64,000 nucleotides of DNA from Capilliphycus robustus. GTDB taxonomy: Bacteria; Cyanobacteriota; Cyanobacteriia; Cyanobacteriales; Microcoleaceae. The DNA lies in assembly GCF_034932365.1 (NCBI RefSeq), contig NZ_JAYGHR010000012.1, forward strand, positions 1 through 64,000, in the 5' to 3' direction. Below the pieces are notes generated by a model that saw only the letters and a list, made by a program, of their open reading frames with translations, did not search any database and was not told the DNA's origin. Position 1 is the first letter of the stretch. Every line of letters begins with the position of its first letter. A program made the position numbers and the translations under genes. Below, in pieces: positions 25,687-34,325 of this stretch.

Positions 25687-27402
25687 ATGAATTCTCAACC
25701 CGATTTTAGCTCGCTGTCACGACCCGAAAAACAGTTGTGGAAGTTTCCCTACCGGATTTATTCTTTCTTGTTTGTGGCTTTAATGGTTAGCTGTGGTATA
25801 TTAGCTTATTCTCCGGTTTTAGATAACTTTTTTCTCTCGGATGATTTTGTGTTAATTGCTCTGTTTTCTAAGTTAGGTGCTTGGGGGTTGTGGGTGAATC
25901 AACAACATGGTCAGTCTTTATTTTTTAGACCCGTTTTGAGTTTAATTAGTTTTCTGGATTATCAACTCTGGGGGTTGAATCCTTTGGGTTATCATCTGAC
26001 GAACTTATTCTTTCATTTGATGAATAGTTTAGCGGTGGGCTGGATTGCCTTTTTTTTAGCTAAGTATCTAAAATTTGAACGAATTTATCAGAACTTTTTA
26101 CCCTATTTAGCGGCGTTTATTTTTCTATTGCTTCCCTGTCATACTGAAGTGGTTTCTTGGATTTCCGCTCGAACCGATGGGGTTGCGACCTTTTTTGGTT
26201 TATTTTCATTTGCTCTTTATCTCGCTTATAAATGTTATTTCAAGCCTCGATTTTTGATGATTTCTTCTGTCTTTTTTTTAGCGGCTTTATTGTCAAAAGA
26301 ATCGGTCGTAACTTATCCGGGCTTAATTATATTATTTGAGTTTTATGAATATTTTATCCAACAAAATTATCGCAATAGTATGGCGGCTCGTTTTTCAATT
26401 TGTTCACTCTATATTTGGACTTTAATTATTTATTTTGGAACTCGATTTATTAAACTGGGTGAATTGGTGGGTGGATATGGGGAAGATGTTCACTTGAGTT
26501 TTGATCTTTATCGAATTGTCCAAAATCTTGTCATTTATCCGACGCGAGTTTTTTTTGCTCCCCGACTCGAATCAAATTTTCTATTCTGGTTATTTGCTTT
26601 TCTAGGTTTAGTTTTATTATTTTTAGGGTGTCTGGGGGTTTGCTGGCGATGTCGCCCAAAGTTTTCTGAGGTTCCCGCTCTTTTAGTGTTTTTGGTTGCT
26701 GCTTTTCTAACGGTTGTTTTACCTGCAATTAATGTTTCTGTGTCTACGGTTGATACTCAAGGAGAACGATATTTATATTTTGCTTCAGGATTTGCGGCGA
26801 TTTTTATGGCGATTATTCTCACTGTTATTTTGCAAAATATAGCTTTGATTCTAATCGTTTCAACGGTAATATTAATGTTTTGGGGTACATCGGTTTATGA
26901 TCTCAATCAAAACTGGAATACTGCGGCTGAAATTTCCAAAAATATTTTAGTCAGTTTACAGCAAATACCTAAAGATCGGGTGATTATTAATAGTTTACCT
27001 GATAATTATCGTGGAGCTTATATTTATAGAACAGGACTGATTCAAGGTCTTTATCTATTTGATGAGAGTAACAAGTTTCAGATTGAATTCAACCGCACAA
27101 AAATTAATCGTGCTTTTGAAAATGTCAATTTCTCAACAGATAATATTCAGATTGTGATGAATCATAGTTTAGTTGAACCGAGTGATAGTATATTGATGAG
27201 TAATCCAGAAACAGGTGTTTATCAATTTAAACTGTCTAACCCGCAAGCCTCATTCTATGCTTGGAAGAAAAATGACTTAGAAACAGAAGATTACCAAGTC
27301 ACAAATTTAGACTATCATCAATATGAACTGCGGTTTAGTGATTTAACCAGAGCCAAAGATTTAGTGTTTTATTCATCAGGTAAATTAGTTGACCAACTTT
27401 GA
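25687..27402 (+). CDS. Polytopic membrane protein, GT-C-like glycosyltransferase
   Basis: 571 aa with about ten to eleven membrane spans, then a soluble C-terminal part (~430-571). The first loop after span one has FLSDDFVLIALFSK, the acidic motif position of GT-C enzymes, followed by FFRPVLSLISFLDYQLWG and HLTNLFFHLMN, the pattern of lipid-phosphate-sugar-dependent mannosyltransferase relatives. A role in moving a sugar from a polyprenyl-phosphate donor at the periplasmic face is inferred; acceptor unknown. First of three plus-strand genes that include a GtrA-type protein, which could flip such a lipid-sugar donor. Confidence 0.65.
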   Translation: MNSQPDFSSLSRPEKQLWKFPYRIYSFLFVALMVSCGILAYSPVLDNFFLSDDFVLIALFSKLGAWGLWVNQQHGQSLFFRPVLSLISFLDYQLWGLNPLGYHLTNLFFHLMNSLAVGWIAFFLAKYLKFERIYQNFLPYLAAFIFLLLPCHTEVVSWISARTDGVATFFGLFSFALYLAYKCYFKPRFLMISSVFFLAALLSKESVVTYPGLIILFEFYEYFIQQNYRNSMAARFSICSLYIWTLIIYFGTRFIKLGELVGGYGEDVHLSFDLYRIVQNLVIYPTRVFFAPRLESNFLFWLFAFLGLVLLFLGCLGVCWRCRPKFSEVPALLVFLVAAFLTVVLPAINVSVSTVDTQGERYLYFASGFAAIFMAIILTVILQNIALILIVSTVILMFWGTSVYDLNQNWNTAAEISKNILVSLQQIPKDRVIINSLPDNYRGAYIYRTGLIQGLYLFDESNKFQIEFNRTKINRAFENVNFSTDNIQIVMNHSLVEPSDSILMSNPETGVYQFKLSNPQASFYAWKKNDLETEDYQVTNLDYHQYELRFSDLTRAKDLVFYSSGKLVDQL

Positions 27403-27544
27403 ACCCAGTCTTCATCAACTTGATGATATTATCGAACTCGGTTTTCCCGCCTTGACTAAATTTCATCTCAATTTCTCGGGTTCCACCACAATTAGAACGA
27501 ATGAGGTATCATTATGACAATTTGACGTAACTCAGTTTGGTGTG

Positions 27545-29413
27545 ATGGAGCCGATTTATATTTTAGGTGCGGGGCCTGCGGGACTTGCGGCAGCTTATCT
27601 CTTGACCCAGCAAGGTCAACGAGTCGTTGTAATTGAGCGAGACTCTCAAGTGGGCGGACTAGCGAAAAGCTTTGAATATAAAGGATTTATTCTTGACTAT
27701 GGGCCACATCGATTTTATACCAAATTGGCTCCAGTTTTAAAGCTTTGGAATCAGGTTTTAAAAGAGGAACAAGTCACCGTTAATCGCCTGACTCGCATTT
27801 ATTACGGTGGTAAATATTTCAGTTATCCTCTCAAAGCAAAACAGGTTTTATTCGCCCTCGGTTGGTTAGAAAATCTGCGAATTATTATTTCTTATTTCGC
27901 CGCTCGTTTGTTTCCGAAACGCAACCCGAATAACTTTGCAGAATGGGTAACAGATCAGTTTGGACGGCGACTGTTTGAGATTTTCTTCCAAGGATATACC
28001 GAGAAAATTTGGGGAATTCCTTGTGAGGATATTAGTGCAGATTGGGCGGCTCAACGGATTAAAGGGTTATCACTATTTAAAGCGGCTCGTCAGGCAATTT
28101 TTGGCAATGATGGTAAAGTTAAAACCCTGATTGAACAGTTTCAATTTCCCCGTTTAGGTTCGGGTCAACTTTATGAAAAAATCGTTGATTATCTCCAGGA
28201 AAATCATCAAATCGTTTTATTAAATACTGAAGTCGTTCGAGTTCATCACGATAACTTTAAAGTGACTCACGTTACTCTAAAAAATCGTCACACTCAAGAA
28301 CATAAAACCGTTCCTTGTCGCAGTATTATTTCTTCAATTCCGATCACTCACTTGATGCAGCAAATAGAATCCCCTCCCCCTTTACAAGTGATCAATGCTG
28401 CCAAATCTCTCAAGTTCCGCAATACAATTTTAGTCTATTTGATGGTAGAATCCGGTGATTTATTCCCCGATAATTGGCTCTATATCAATGACCCCAAAGT
28501 TCAGTTAGGACGAGTCACTAACTTTGCTAACTGGTCGCCTAGTATGCTCCCAAACTCTCAGCAAACGCCGCTTTGTTGTGAATATTGGTGCAATTTTGAG
28601 GATGATTTATGGCAATGTCCAGAAGATGAACTGCGGATCAAAGCTGAACAAGAACTGCGACAAGTTGGACTCTTAAAACAGGAAAAAGTTGTTGAGGGGT
28701 TTGTGATTCGTTTACCGCGAACTTATCCGGTTTATGCAGGAAATTACAAAGAGGCTTTAGAAGAAATCAAAGCTTATCTTCAGTCTTTCCAAAATCTGCA
28801 AGTGATTGGTCGTTATGGATCGTTTAAATACAACAACCAAGACCATAGTTTATTAATGGGAATTCTCGCGGCTGAAAATATTATGACACCGAATAAACAT
28901 GATCTTTGGGCGGTGAATAGCGATAGTGAATACGTGGAAGAAGCGGACGCAGACGCCACAACAACCGTCGCTAAAAAAGTTCATTCTCCTCGAAAATTAC
29001 CTCAGTTACTTCAACAATTCGGAGGCTATCTATTTACAGGAGGAACTGCAACTGTAGTTGATGTTTTAGTATTTTCGATTTTAACTCAAGCAGGTTTGTG
29101 GTATGTTTATGCTTTAGTAATGAGTTGGTTTTTTGGCTTGAGTACCAACTTTTGGTTAAGTCGTCGTTTTGTCTTTGGAATTTATTGGAATAATTGGTGG
29201 CTTCAATACACGGTTTTTGCTTCCGTTGCGTTGAATAGTTTGTTAGCAAATTTAGGACTGTTACAACTGTTAATCAATGAAGCTGATTTCCATCCAACTC
29301 TCGCTCGTTTAGTCAGTTCGGCTTGTGTAGCGATGATTAGTTTTACAGGTCACAAACTGTATTCTTTTTCTCAACCTCATTCCCCTTCTAAACTCTCAGA
29401 ACTTGAGTCTTAA
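27545..29413 (+). CDS. FAD-dependent UDP-galactopyranose-mutase/protoporphyrinogen-oxidase-like enzyme fused to GtrA domain
   Basis: About 622 aa. Residues 1-460 form an FAD amine-oxidase-type enzyme: the dinucleotide motif ILGAGPAGLAAAYLL with a following ERD, GGLAKSFEYKGFILDYGPHRF and a C-terminal SFKYNNQDHSLLMGILAAENI. Residues ~490-612 are four membrane spans of the GtrA family (FGGYLFTGGTATVVDVLVF, NFWLSRRFVFG, VSSACVAMISFTGHKLYSF), proteins that help transfer lipid-linked sugars across the membrane. The fusion suggests a sugar-modifying oxidoreductase coupled to a flippase, which is inference. Start: ATG 27545; a GTG immediately precedes it and no Shine-Dalgarno sequence decides. Confidence 0.75.
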   Translation: MEPIYILGAGPAGLAAAYLLTQQGQRVVVIERDSQVGGLAKSFEYKGFILDYGPHRFYTKLAPVLKLWNQVLKEEQVTVNRLTRIYYGGKYFSYPLKAKQVLFALGWLENLRIIISYFAARLFPKRNPNNFAEWVTDQFGRRLFEIFFQGYTEKIWGIPCEDISADWAAQRIKGLSLFKAARQAIFGNDGKVKTLIEQFQFPRLGSGQLYEKIVDYLQENHQIVLLNTEVVRVHHDNFKVTHVTLKNRHTQEHKTVPCRSIISSIPITHLMQQIESPPPLQVINAAKSLKFRNTILVYLMVESGDLFPDNWLYINDPKVQLGRVTNFANWSPSMLPNSQQTPLCCEYWCNFEDDLWQCPEDELRIKAEQELRQVGLLKQEKVVEGFVIRLPRTYPVYAGNYKEALEEIKAYLQSFQNLQVIGRYGSFKYNNQDHSLLMGILAAENIMTPNKHDLWAVNSDSEYVEEADADATTTVAKKVHSPRKLPQLLQQFGGYLFTGGTATVVDVLVFSILTQAGLWYVYALVMSWFFGLSTNFWLSRRFVFGIYWNNWWLQYTVFASVALNSLLANLGLLQLLINEADFHPTLARLVSSACVAMISFTGHKLYSFSQPHSPSKLSELES

Positions 29414-29431
29414 CCTGTAACTTTAACTGTA

Positions 29432-31684
29432 ATGTTTGACCGTAAAAATGACTCTAAACCTCCTTTAGCCTGGGTAGTTTGTATTACGCTAGTCAGTTGG
29501 ATCGTTTTGGTTCCGATTGTGAATTCCATTCAGATTCCATTAGGAAATAAAACCGAAGTGATCTCACTGGCTTACCTAGAAAATATTAGCCCTTATACAG
29601 ACTATTTGAAATATTTGATTCTATTGCTGGTTCCGCCGATGATAGCGGTTCTCGCTTTAAGGATAAAGGGGAAAACAATTGAGTCATTTTTTCAGGGTAT
29701 TTTATCCATTGCCAAAAATAGACGAGTTTGGGTGATTACAACAGGACTATTATTAACGGCTTGGGTGATTAATGTTCCCTTTGATCAGTTTAAAGTCAAA
29801 GAAACCTTAATTGATTCTTTTCACGAAGGAGAATATTTAGGGTTTCTTCCCAACTTTATGCAGTTAGAAAAGCCTTTTGTTAACACGGTTTTAATTCATG
29901 GTTGGGGAATGGATGTTTTACCGACTTGGTTAGCCACTCAGTTTATTTTTAATAACAATGGTATTGCTCTCACTCGCTTATTTGCTAATCTAGAGAATGT
30001 CATTACCAGTTTGGGATATTTCTGGATTTTTTGGGAACTCACCGCAGTCGCGAAACTGAAAAAATCCCGTTTACCCCTCTTTTTAGCTTCTTGTTTGTTA
30101 TTTTGTATTCTTGATGGCATTTTCTTTAAATATGATGGGCGACGCGGAACTTTTTTCATTCTTCAGTTGGCTTTAACACTGCGATTTTTTAGAGTTATTG
30201 ACATTCAGCCTAAACAGGCGCAAATTTTAGGATTTGTTTTAGGTGCATCAATTCCAGCGAGTTTTTTATATGTTTATGATCGCGCTATTTATTTTGTAGC
30301 GGTTGATCTTTTTAGTTTGGGTTTGAGCTTATTTTTAGAGAAAAAAACGGCTAAAACTTGGTTTTTTAGTTCGGGGGTTGGTGCGATTTCTTCTCTAATC
30401 TTAATGACAGTATTGTTAGGTATTGAACAAATTAACGCTATCATTTCACAGGTTCTTTACTGGGGAAAATATGGTCGATACATTTCTTTTATTCCGTTAC
30501 CTCCGATAGAGATGACGTTCATCTCACAAAACTTTTGGTTAGCGATGTTAATTCAAGCTTTAGTTATCGTTTATTTATTGCTGGATTTCATAACTGAAAA
30601 CCTCAAGTTTCGCCTGTTTTTTCAGAAAAATATTTGGATTCTTTTATTACTGTCGGCGTCTGTTGTTTATATGAGAATTACTCTTGATCGCAGTGATTTA
30701 GGTCATGCTTATCAGGGTGCAATTCCGACTGTATTTTTATTAGCTTATTTAATCTGTATTGGCTATCGTCAATACTTACAACCTCAGTTAGATGAACTGA
30801 AGCTCAATTCTATTCATCAAATTATAATTATAATTATCCTATTAGGTTTAATTTCTTCGGAACCGGGATTTAATTTCAAGACTGCTGTTAATAAAACTGT
30901 TAAGTTACCGAGTCGATTAGCTTTTTCTGATGAACAAATTCTTCAGCCTGATTATCTCGAAGCTTTAACGGTAATGCAGCCTGAAATTCAGCAACAATCG
31001 TGTTTTTATACCTTAACGTCAGAGGGATTATGGTATTATTTATTTGATAAGCCCTCTTGTTCAAAATATGGATATACTCTTTATTCAAAACCGATTGAAG
31101 CTCAAAAAGAAGTGATTCAAGAGTTAGAAGAAACTCAACCGGATATTATCTTACTCACCAATGCGATGTGGTATCAAAATCCTTGGGATGGCGTGTTAAA
31201 ATCAGATTCTTCTGCTCTGATTTATCAGAATATTTTACAAAAATATCGACCTGATAAACTCATTCAATCTCATTGGTTTTGGAAACGGAGTGATCGCCCT
31301 TTGACTTTGATTGAAACGAATCCTAACATTAACACCCTAAATGGATTTGTAGAAGTTCTACCGAATCAAGTGATTTCTAGAAATGATATTGTAGAATTGA
31401 GTGGATGGGCGGTTTTACCAGAAAAGCAAAAACCCGCAGATGCTGTTTATCTCAGTTATGGTGATCAAAATCAGTTAATTGCTGTGGGAAAAGTGAATCA
31501 AAATCGCTCAGATGTGGCTAAGGTTTTGTCTGTTATTAACTATAGTAATTCTGGTTGGTTGATTCGAGTTCCGATAACAGCTTTACCTTTAGGAAATACG
31601 GTGTTAAAAGTTTGGGCGTATGATGGAGAAACTGATAAATTAACACAAATCGGCTCAGAAATTCCGGTAGAAGTCACTCGATAG
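29432..31684 (+). CDS. Large polytopic membrane protein, GT-C-like
   Basis: 750 aa, unknown. About twelve hydrophobic spans occupy residues 15-480. A FHEGEYLGFLPNFMQLEKPF segment lies in an early extracytoplasmic loop, the place where GT-C glycosyltransferases carry catalytic acidic residues. The last ~270 residues are soluble and beta-rich, ending in an immunoglobulin-like stretch (LSGWAVLPEKQKPADAVYLSYG). It follows the FAD/GtrA fusion by 18 bp, so the two are probably co-transcribed. A surface-glycan transferase is the best guess. The gene ends just before a hairpin terminator. Confidence 0.6.
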   Translation: MFDRKNDSKPPLAWVVCITLVSWIVLVPIVNSIQIPLGNKTEVISLAYLENISPYTDYLKYLILLLVPPMIAVLALRIKGKTIESFFQGILSIAKNRRVWVITTGLLLTAWVINVPFDQFKVKETLIDSFHEGEYLGFLPNFMQLEKPFVNTVLIHGWGMDVLPTWLATQFIFNNNGIALTRLFANLENVITSLGYFWIFWELTAVAKLKKSRLPLFLASCLLFCILDGIFFKYDGRRGTFFILQLALTLRFFRVIDIQPKQAQILGFVLGASIPASFLYVYDRAIYFVAVDLFSLGLSLFLEKKTAKTWFFSSGVGAISSLILMTVLLGIEQINAIISQVLYWGKYGRYISFIPLPPIEMTFISQNFWLAMLIQALVIVYLLLDFITENLKFRLFFQKNIWILLLLSASVVYMRITLDRSDLGHAYQGAIPTVFLLAYLICIGYRQYLQPQLDELKLNSIHQIIIIIILLGLISSEPGFNFKTAVNKTVKLPSRLAFSDEQILQPDYLEALTVMQPEIQQQSCFYTLTSEGLWYYLFDKPSCSKYGYTLYSKPIEAQKEVIQELEETQPDIILLTNAMWYQNPWDGVLKSDSSALIYQNILQKYRPDKLIQSHWFWKRSDRPLTLIETNPNINTLNGFVEVLPNQVISRNDIVELSGWAVLPEKQKPADAVYLSYGDQNQLIAVGKVNQNRSDVAKVLSVINYSNSGWLIRVPITALPLGNTVLKVWAYDGETDKLTQIGSEIPVEVTR

Positions 31685-31685
31685 T

Positions 31686-31723
31686 TAAAAAACCCAGTTT
31701 CGAGAAAGTTACCGGGTTTTTGA
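31686..31723. terminator. Hairpin terminator of the AAACCCGG repeat family
   Basis: AAAAAACCCAGTTTC-GAG-AAAGTTACCGGGTTTTTG begins two bases after the stop of the preceding gene and ends in a T run on the plus strand. Confidence 0.65.
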
Positions 31724-31742
31724 GGGTTTTTAGTTTTTACTT

Positions 31743-31886
31743 GTAGGGTGGGTGACAACCGATAACTCAATTGCTCAAGTTAAATTTTTTTGTGTCACCC
31801 ACCCTACTCGATTTTTGCTTAGTAAGGTGGGTGACAACCGATAACTCAACTGCTCAAGTTAAATTTTTTTGTGTCACCCACCCTAC
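31743..31886. repeat. Two tandem copies of a 79-bp hairpin element
   Basis: Each copy starts GTAGGGTGGGTGAC (second copy GTAAGGTGGGTGAC) and ends GTCACCCACCCTAC, so the ends are inverted repeats around a shared AT-rich centre. Copy 1 spans 31743-31807 and copy 2 31822-31886, joined by CGATTTTTGCTTA, which also follows copy 2. It lies between convergent genes. A 60-codon ORF across it is only repeat. Confidence 0.8.
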
Positions 31887-31897
31887 TCGATTTTTGC

Positions 31898-32971
31898 TTA
31901 GAGATAATATTCAAGAATTTGAGCTGTTTTTTTCCCAGTTTTTTCCCATTTAAACTCTTTCGCTCTCGCTAATCCTAAATTCCGAAGATGCGATCGCATT
32001 TGACTATCATTGGCTAAAGTTTCCATCGCTTCTGTGAGTTCATTCACATCTAAAGGATTAATATATAACGCCGCATCTCCTGCTACTTCCGGTAAAGAAG
32101 CGAGGTTAGAGGTAATCACAGGAGTTCCACAAGCCATCGCTTCTAGAACCGGAAAACCAAACCCTTCCCAAAGACTGGGAAAAACCAGTGCAATAGCTTG
32201 ATTAATGATTCTTGTAAATTCTTGGGGTGAAACATAATCTAAAAATTTCACCTGTTGATTTAATCCTAATTCTGCAACTTGGGCTTTGAGATTTGGGGTG
32301 TAAGTTGTATCAGTTGGCCCTGCGAACCAAAGTTCATAATCTGAACGATTTGAGAGTTGAGAAAATGCTGTAATTAATCGAGGTAAATTCTTATAAGCAT
32401 CATGGCGACCAATATACAGAAAATAATTGCGGGTTGGTAAGTTTAAAAACTGAAATTTTTCGGGATTATAACCTAACGGAATCGGTGTTATTTTTGTTTC
32501 GGGAAGTTGAAAAAACTGCACTAAATCTTGAGCCGTTGCTTGAGAATTACACACAATATGTTCGGCTTGGGATAACACCGTTGGCACATAATGTTTAAAG
32601 TAAGCAGTTAGGCGAGAACCCCGTCTCGGAAAGCGTAGAGGGATTAAATCATGTGCCATGACAATCGAACGACAGGGAGAATATAACGGGGCTTCTGGGA
32701 GTGGAGAAAAGAGCAGATTTCCTCGCAGTTTGTGATAAATGGAGGGGAGTTTAAATTGAGTCCAAACTAAACGGCGAAAATGCCCTTTTGTCCCCTGAGC
32801 GGGCGTCATATTATTGGGAACGGGATAACAGGAATAATCGGGTTTAGATTCGGCGACTAATAAAGTTGGATTGAGCGGTTTGAGTTGAGGTAAAATCTGG
32901 CTAGCATAGACAGAAATACCTGTCGGTTCAGGAATGAGAACCGATAAATTAATCAGTAATAAATCAGACAT
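31898..32971 (-). CDS. Family 4 glycosyltransferase
   Basis: 357 aa, GT-B fold, retaining transferase acting in the cytoplasm. N-terminal LINLSVLIPEPTGISVYA contains the acceptor-side Gly loop. The C-terminal donor domain has FLYIGRHDAYKNLPRLI, LWFAGPTD and the conserved EGFGFPVLEAMACGTPVITSN with the donor-binding Glu pair. The pattern resembles mannosyl- and rhamnosyl-transferases of O-antigen and exopolysaccharide clusters, but the sugar cannot be told. It stands alone on the minus strand, convergent with the three-gene membrane module, and probably contributes to the same surface glycan. Confidence 0.85.
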   Translation of the reverse strand: MSDLLLINLSVLIPEPTGISVYASQILPQLKPLNPTLLVAESKPDYSCYPVPNNMTPAQGTKGHFRRLVWTQFKLPSIYHKLRGNLLFSPLPEAPLYSPCRSIVMAHDLIPLRFPRRGSRLTAYFKHYVPTVLSQAEHIVCNSQATAQDLVQFFQLPETKITPIPLGYNPEKFQFLNLPTRNYFLYIGRHDAYKNLPRLITAFSQLSNRSDYELWFAGPTDTTYTPNLKAQVAELGLNQQVKFLDYVSPQEFTRIINQAIALVFPSLWEGFGFPVLEAMACGTPVITSNLASLPEVAGDAALYINPLDVNELTEAMETLANDSQMRSHLRNLGLARAKEFKWEKTGKKTAQILEYYL

Positions 32972-33060
32972 TAATACAAGGTATTTTTAGGATAATTTTA
33001 GAAGGCTATTGAATCAAAAATCAACTGATATTACTAGATAAACAGAGATGTTTTTAGAAG

Positions 33061-33082
33061 AGGGGCAGAACAGTTTGCCCCT
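33061..33082 (-). terminator. Hairpin after cupin gene
   Basis: AGGGGCA-GAACAGT-TTGCCCCT forms a 7-bp stem about 105 bases after the cupin stop (minus-strand sense). On the minus strand it is followed by CTTCTAAAAAC, so only a weak U tail; a terminator or palindromic repeat. Confidence 0.35.
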
Positions 33083-33187
33083 AAAATTACAGGTTTTAGC
33101 ACCTCATAAAAATCCCTAAATTGTTCTGAGAAGTGTTTCTGTCAATACAATATTAGGTCAGTTTTCCGAGTCAGTTTTACAGATGAA

Positions 33188-33604
33188 CTACTTTTGAGTT
33201 TTTTCTGCATAACCTCCTTCTTCGGGAAAACGAGTAATATCATCTTCTCCTAAATATTCTCCATTTTGAACTTCAATCATTACTAATGGAATTACTCCCG
33301 GGTTTTCAACTCGATGGGGAGTATTCATCGGAACATAGGTGGATTGTTTAGGGATCAGAACTGTTTCTTGACCCCCACAAATCACTTTAGCAGTACCCGC
33401 AACAACAATCCAATGTTCACTCCGATGATAGTGCATTTGGGTACTAATATGATATCCCGGATTCACAACAATCCGATTAATACGATAGCGATCGCCCTCT
33501 TCTAAAACTGTCACCTGACCCCAAGGGGGTGTACGAGTTTGAGAAGTATCAGTTGTTGTGGGTGTCTCGGTTTGAACGGATGTGTCAGTATTATCTTTTG
33601 TCAT
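33188..33604 (-). CDS. Cupin protein, mannose-6-phosphate isomerase type II C-terminal type
   Basis: 138 aa. A Thr/Gln-rich head of ~30 residues precedes one cupin barrel: HYHRSEHWIVVAGTAKV (metal-binding His), the IPKQSTYVPMNTPHRVENPG second cupin motif, then VMIEVQNGEYLGEDDITRF, the signature of the isomerase half of bifunctional ManC/type II phosphomannose isomerases. A stand-alone domain of this kind may isomerise mannose-6-phosphate/fructose-6-phosphate for GDP-mannose supply. No signal peptide. Divergent from the secreted protein downstream (76 bp). Its presence near glycosyltransferases fits polysaccharide supply, as inference. Confidence 0.85.
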   Translation of the reverse strand: MTKDNTDTSVQTETPTTTDTSQTRTPPWGQVTVLEEGDRYRINRIVVNPGYHISTQMHYHRSEHWIVVAGTAKVICGGQETVLIPKQSTYVPMNTPHRVENPGVIPLVMIEVQNGEYLGEDDITRFPEEGGYAEKTQK

Positions 33605-33680
33605 AATCCAAGTCGGGAATAAAAAGTGTTACAGCTATTATAGGTTCTAACACTAACAAACATAAGGTGTAAATATTCTG

Positions 33681-34325
33681 ATGAAAAAATGGATGGTTTG
33701 TCTGTTAGCAACTAGCTCCTTTTTTAGTTTATCTGTTCCGGTGTTCGCTTGGCCAACAATGGAGGAAGTCATTTACAACCAAATTCTCAAAGCCTGTCAA
33801 ACTCTCTCTCACGAGGAAGCCTTAAATCAAGTGTTGGGGGAATATGGGGAGGAAGCCCAAAATAATTATCAAATGTGGCAAGAAATTACCGCAGAAGATT
33901 GTGCAAATGCAACGGTTCCTCCTGATCCTTCGGGGATTAAAGGTCAATGTTCGAGTGAATTTGCTTCAACAGGGGAAAAAATCGACACTTCTAATTTAAC
34001 CTGGAGAGAATGTTGGCTAGAAGTAACTGAGAATAAAATTCTGTTTAAAACAACTTTTGATACAACAGCAATGGTCGGAAATCAGAATTCTAAATCTCAG
34101 TTTATAGTGACTGAACAGCAATATAATTTTCCGGAAGCGATGCGAGATTATTGGGATGAATATGAAGCCACAGGTTACTGTGAATTAAGTGAGAAAGAAA
34201 CGATTTGTAATTTCCAATTAAATCAGGGTCAATGGTTCCAGATTTTCAAGCCTGATTTGAATTCAGATTTGCAGATTTATCAACTAAGTGACAAGCCACA
34301 AAATGTCCTTGTTCAACCTCTCTAA
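33681..34325 (+). CDS. Secreted protein of unknown function
   Basis: 214 aa with a clear signal peptide, MKKWMVCLLATSSFFSLSVPVFA followed by WPT, so exported to the periplasm or beyond. The mature part is acidic with several cysteines (QILKACQTLS, DCANATVP, IKGQCSSEF, RECWLEV, GYCELSEKETICNF) that could form disulfides. I do not recognise the family. Its last 80 bases overlap, tail to tail, the end of the OppF-like gene on the other strand. Both stops look genuine, so this is a real convergent overlap. Confidence 0.7.
   Translation: MKKWMVCLLATSSFFSLSVPVFAWPTMEEVIYNQILKACQTLSHEEALNQVLGEYGEEAQNNYQMWQEITAEDCANATVPPDPSGIKGQCSSEFASTGEKIDTSNLTWRECWLEVTENKILFKTTFDTTAMVGNQNSKSQFIVTEQQYNFPEAMRDYWDEYEATGYCELSEKETICNFQLNQGQWFQIFKPDLNSDLQIYQLSDKPQNVLVQPL

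Noticed and set aside
31771..31953. 60-codon frame
   Set aside because: It runs through the tandem 79-bp repeat and repeats its own peptide (FFCVTHPT), so it is repeat sequence.
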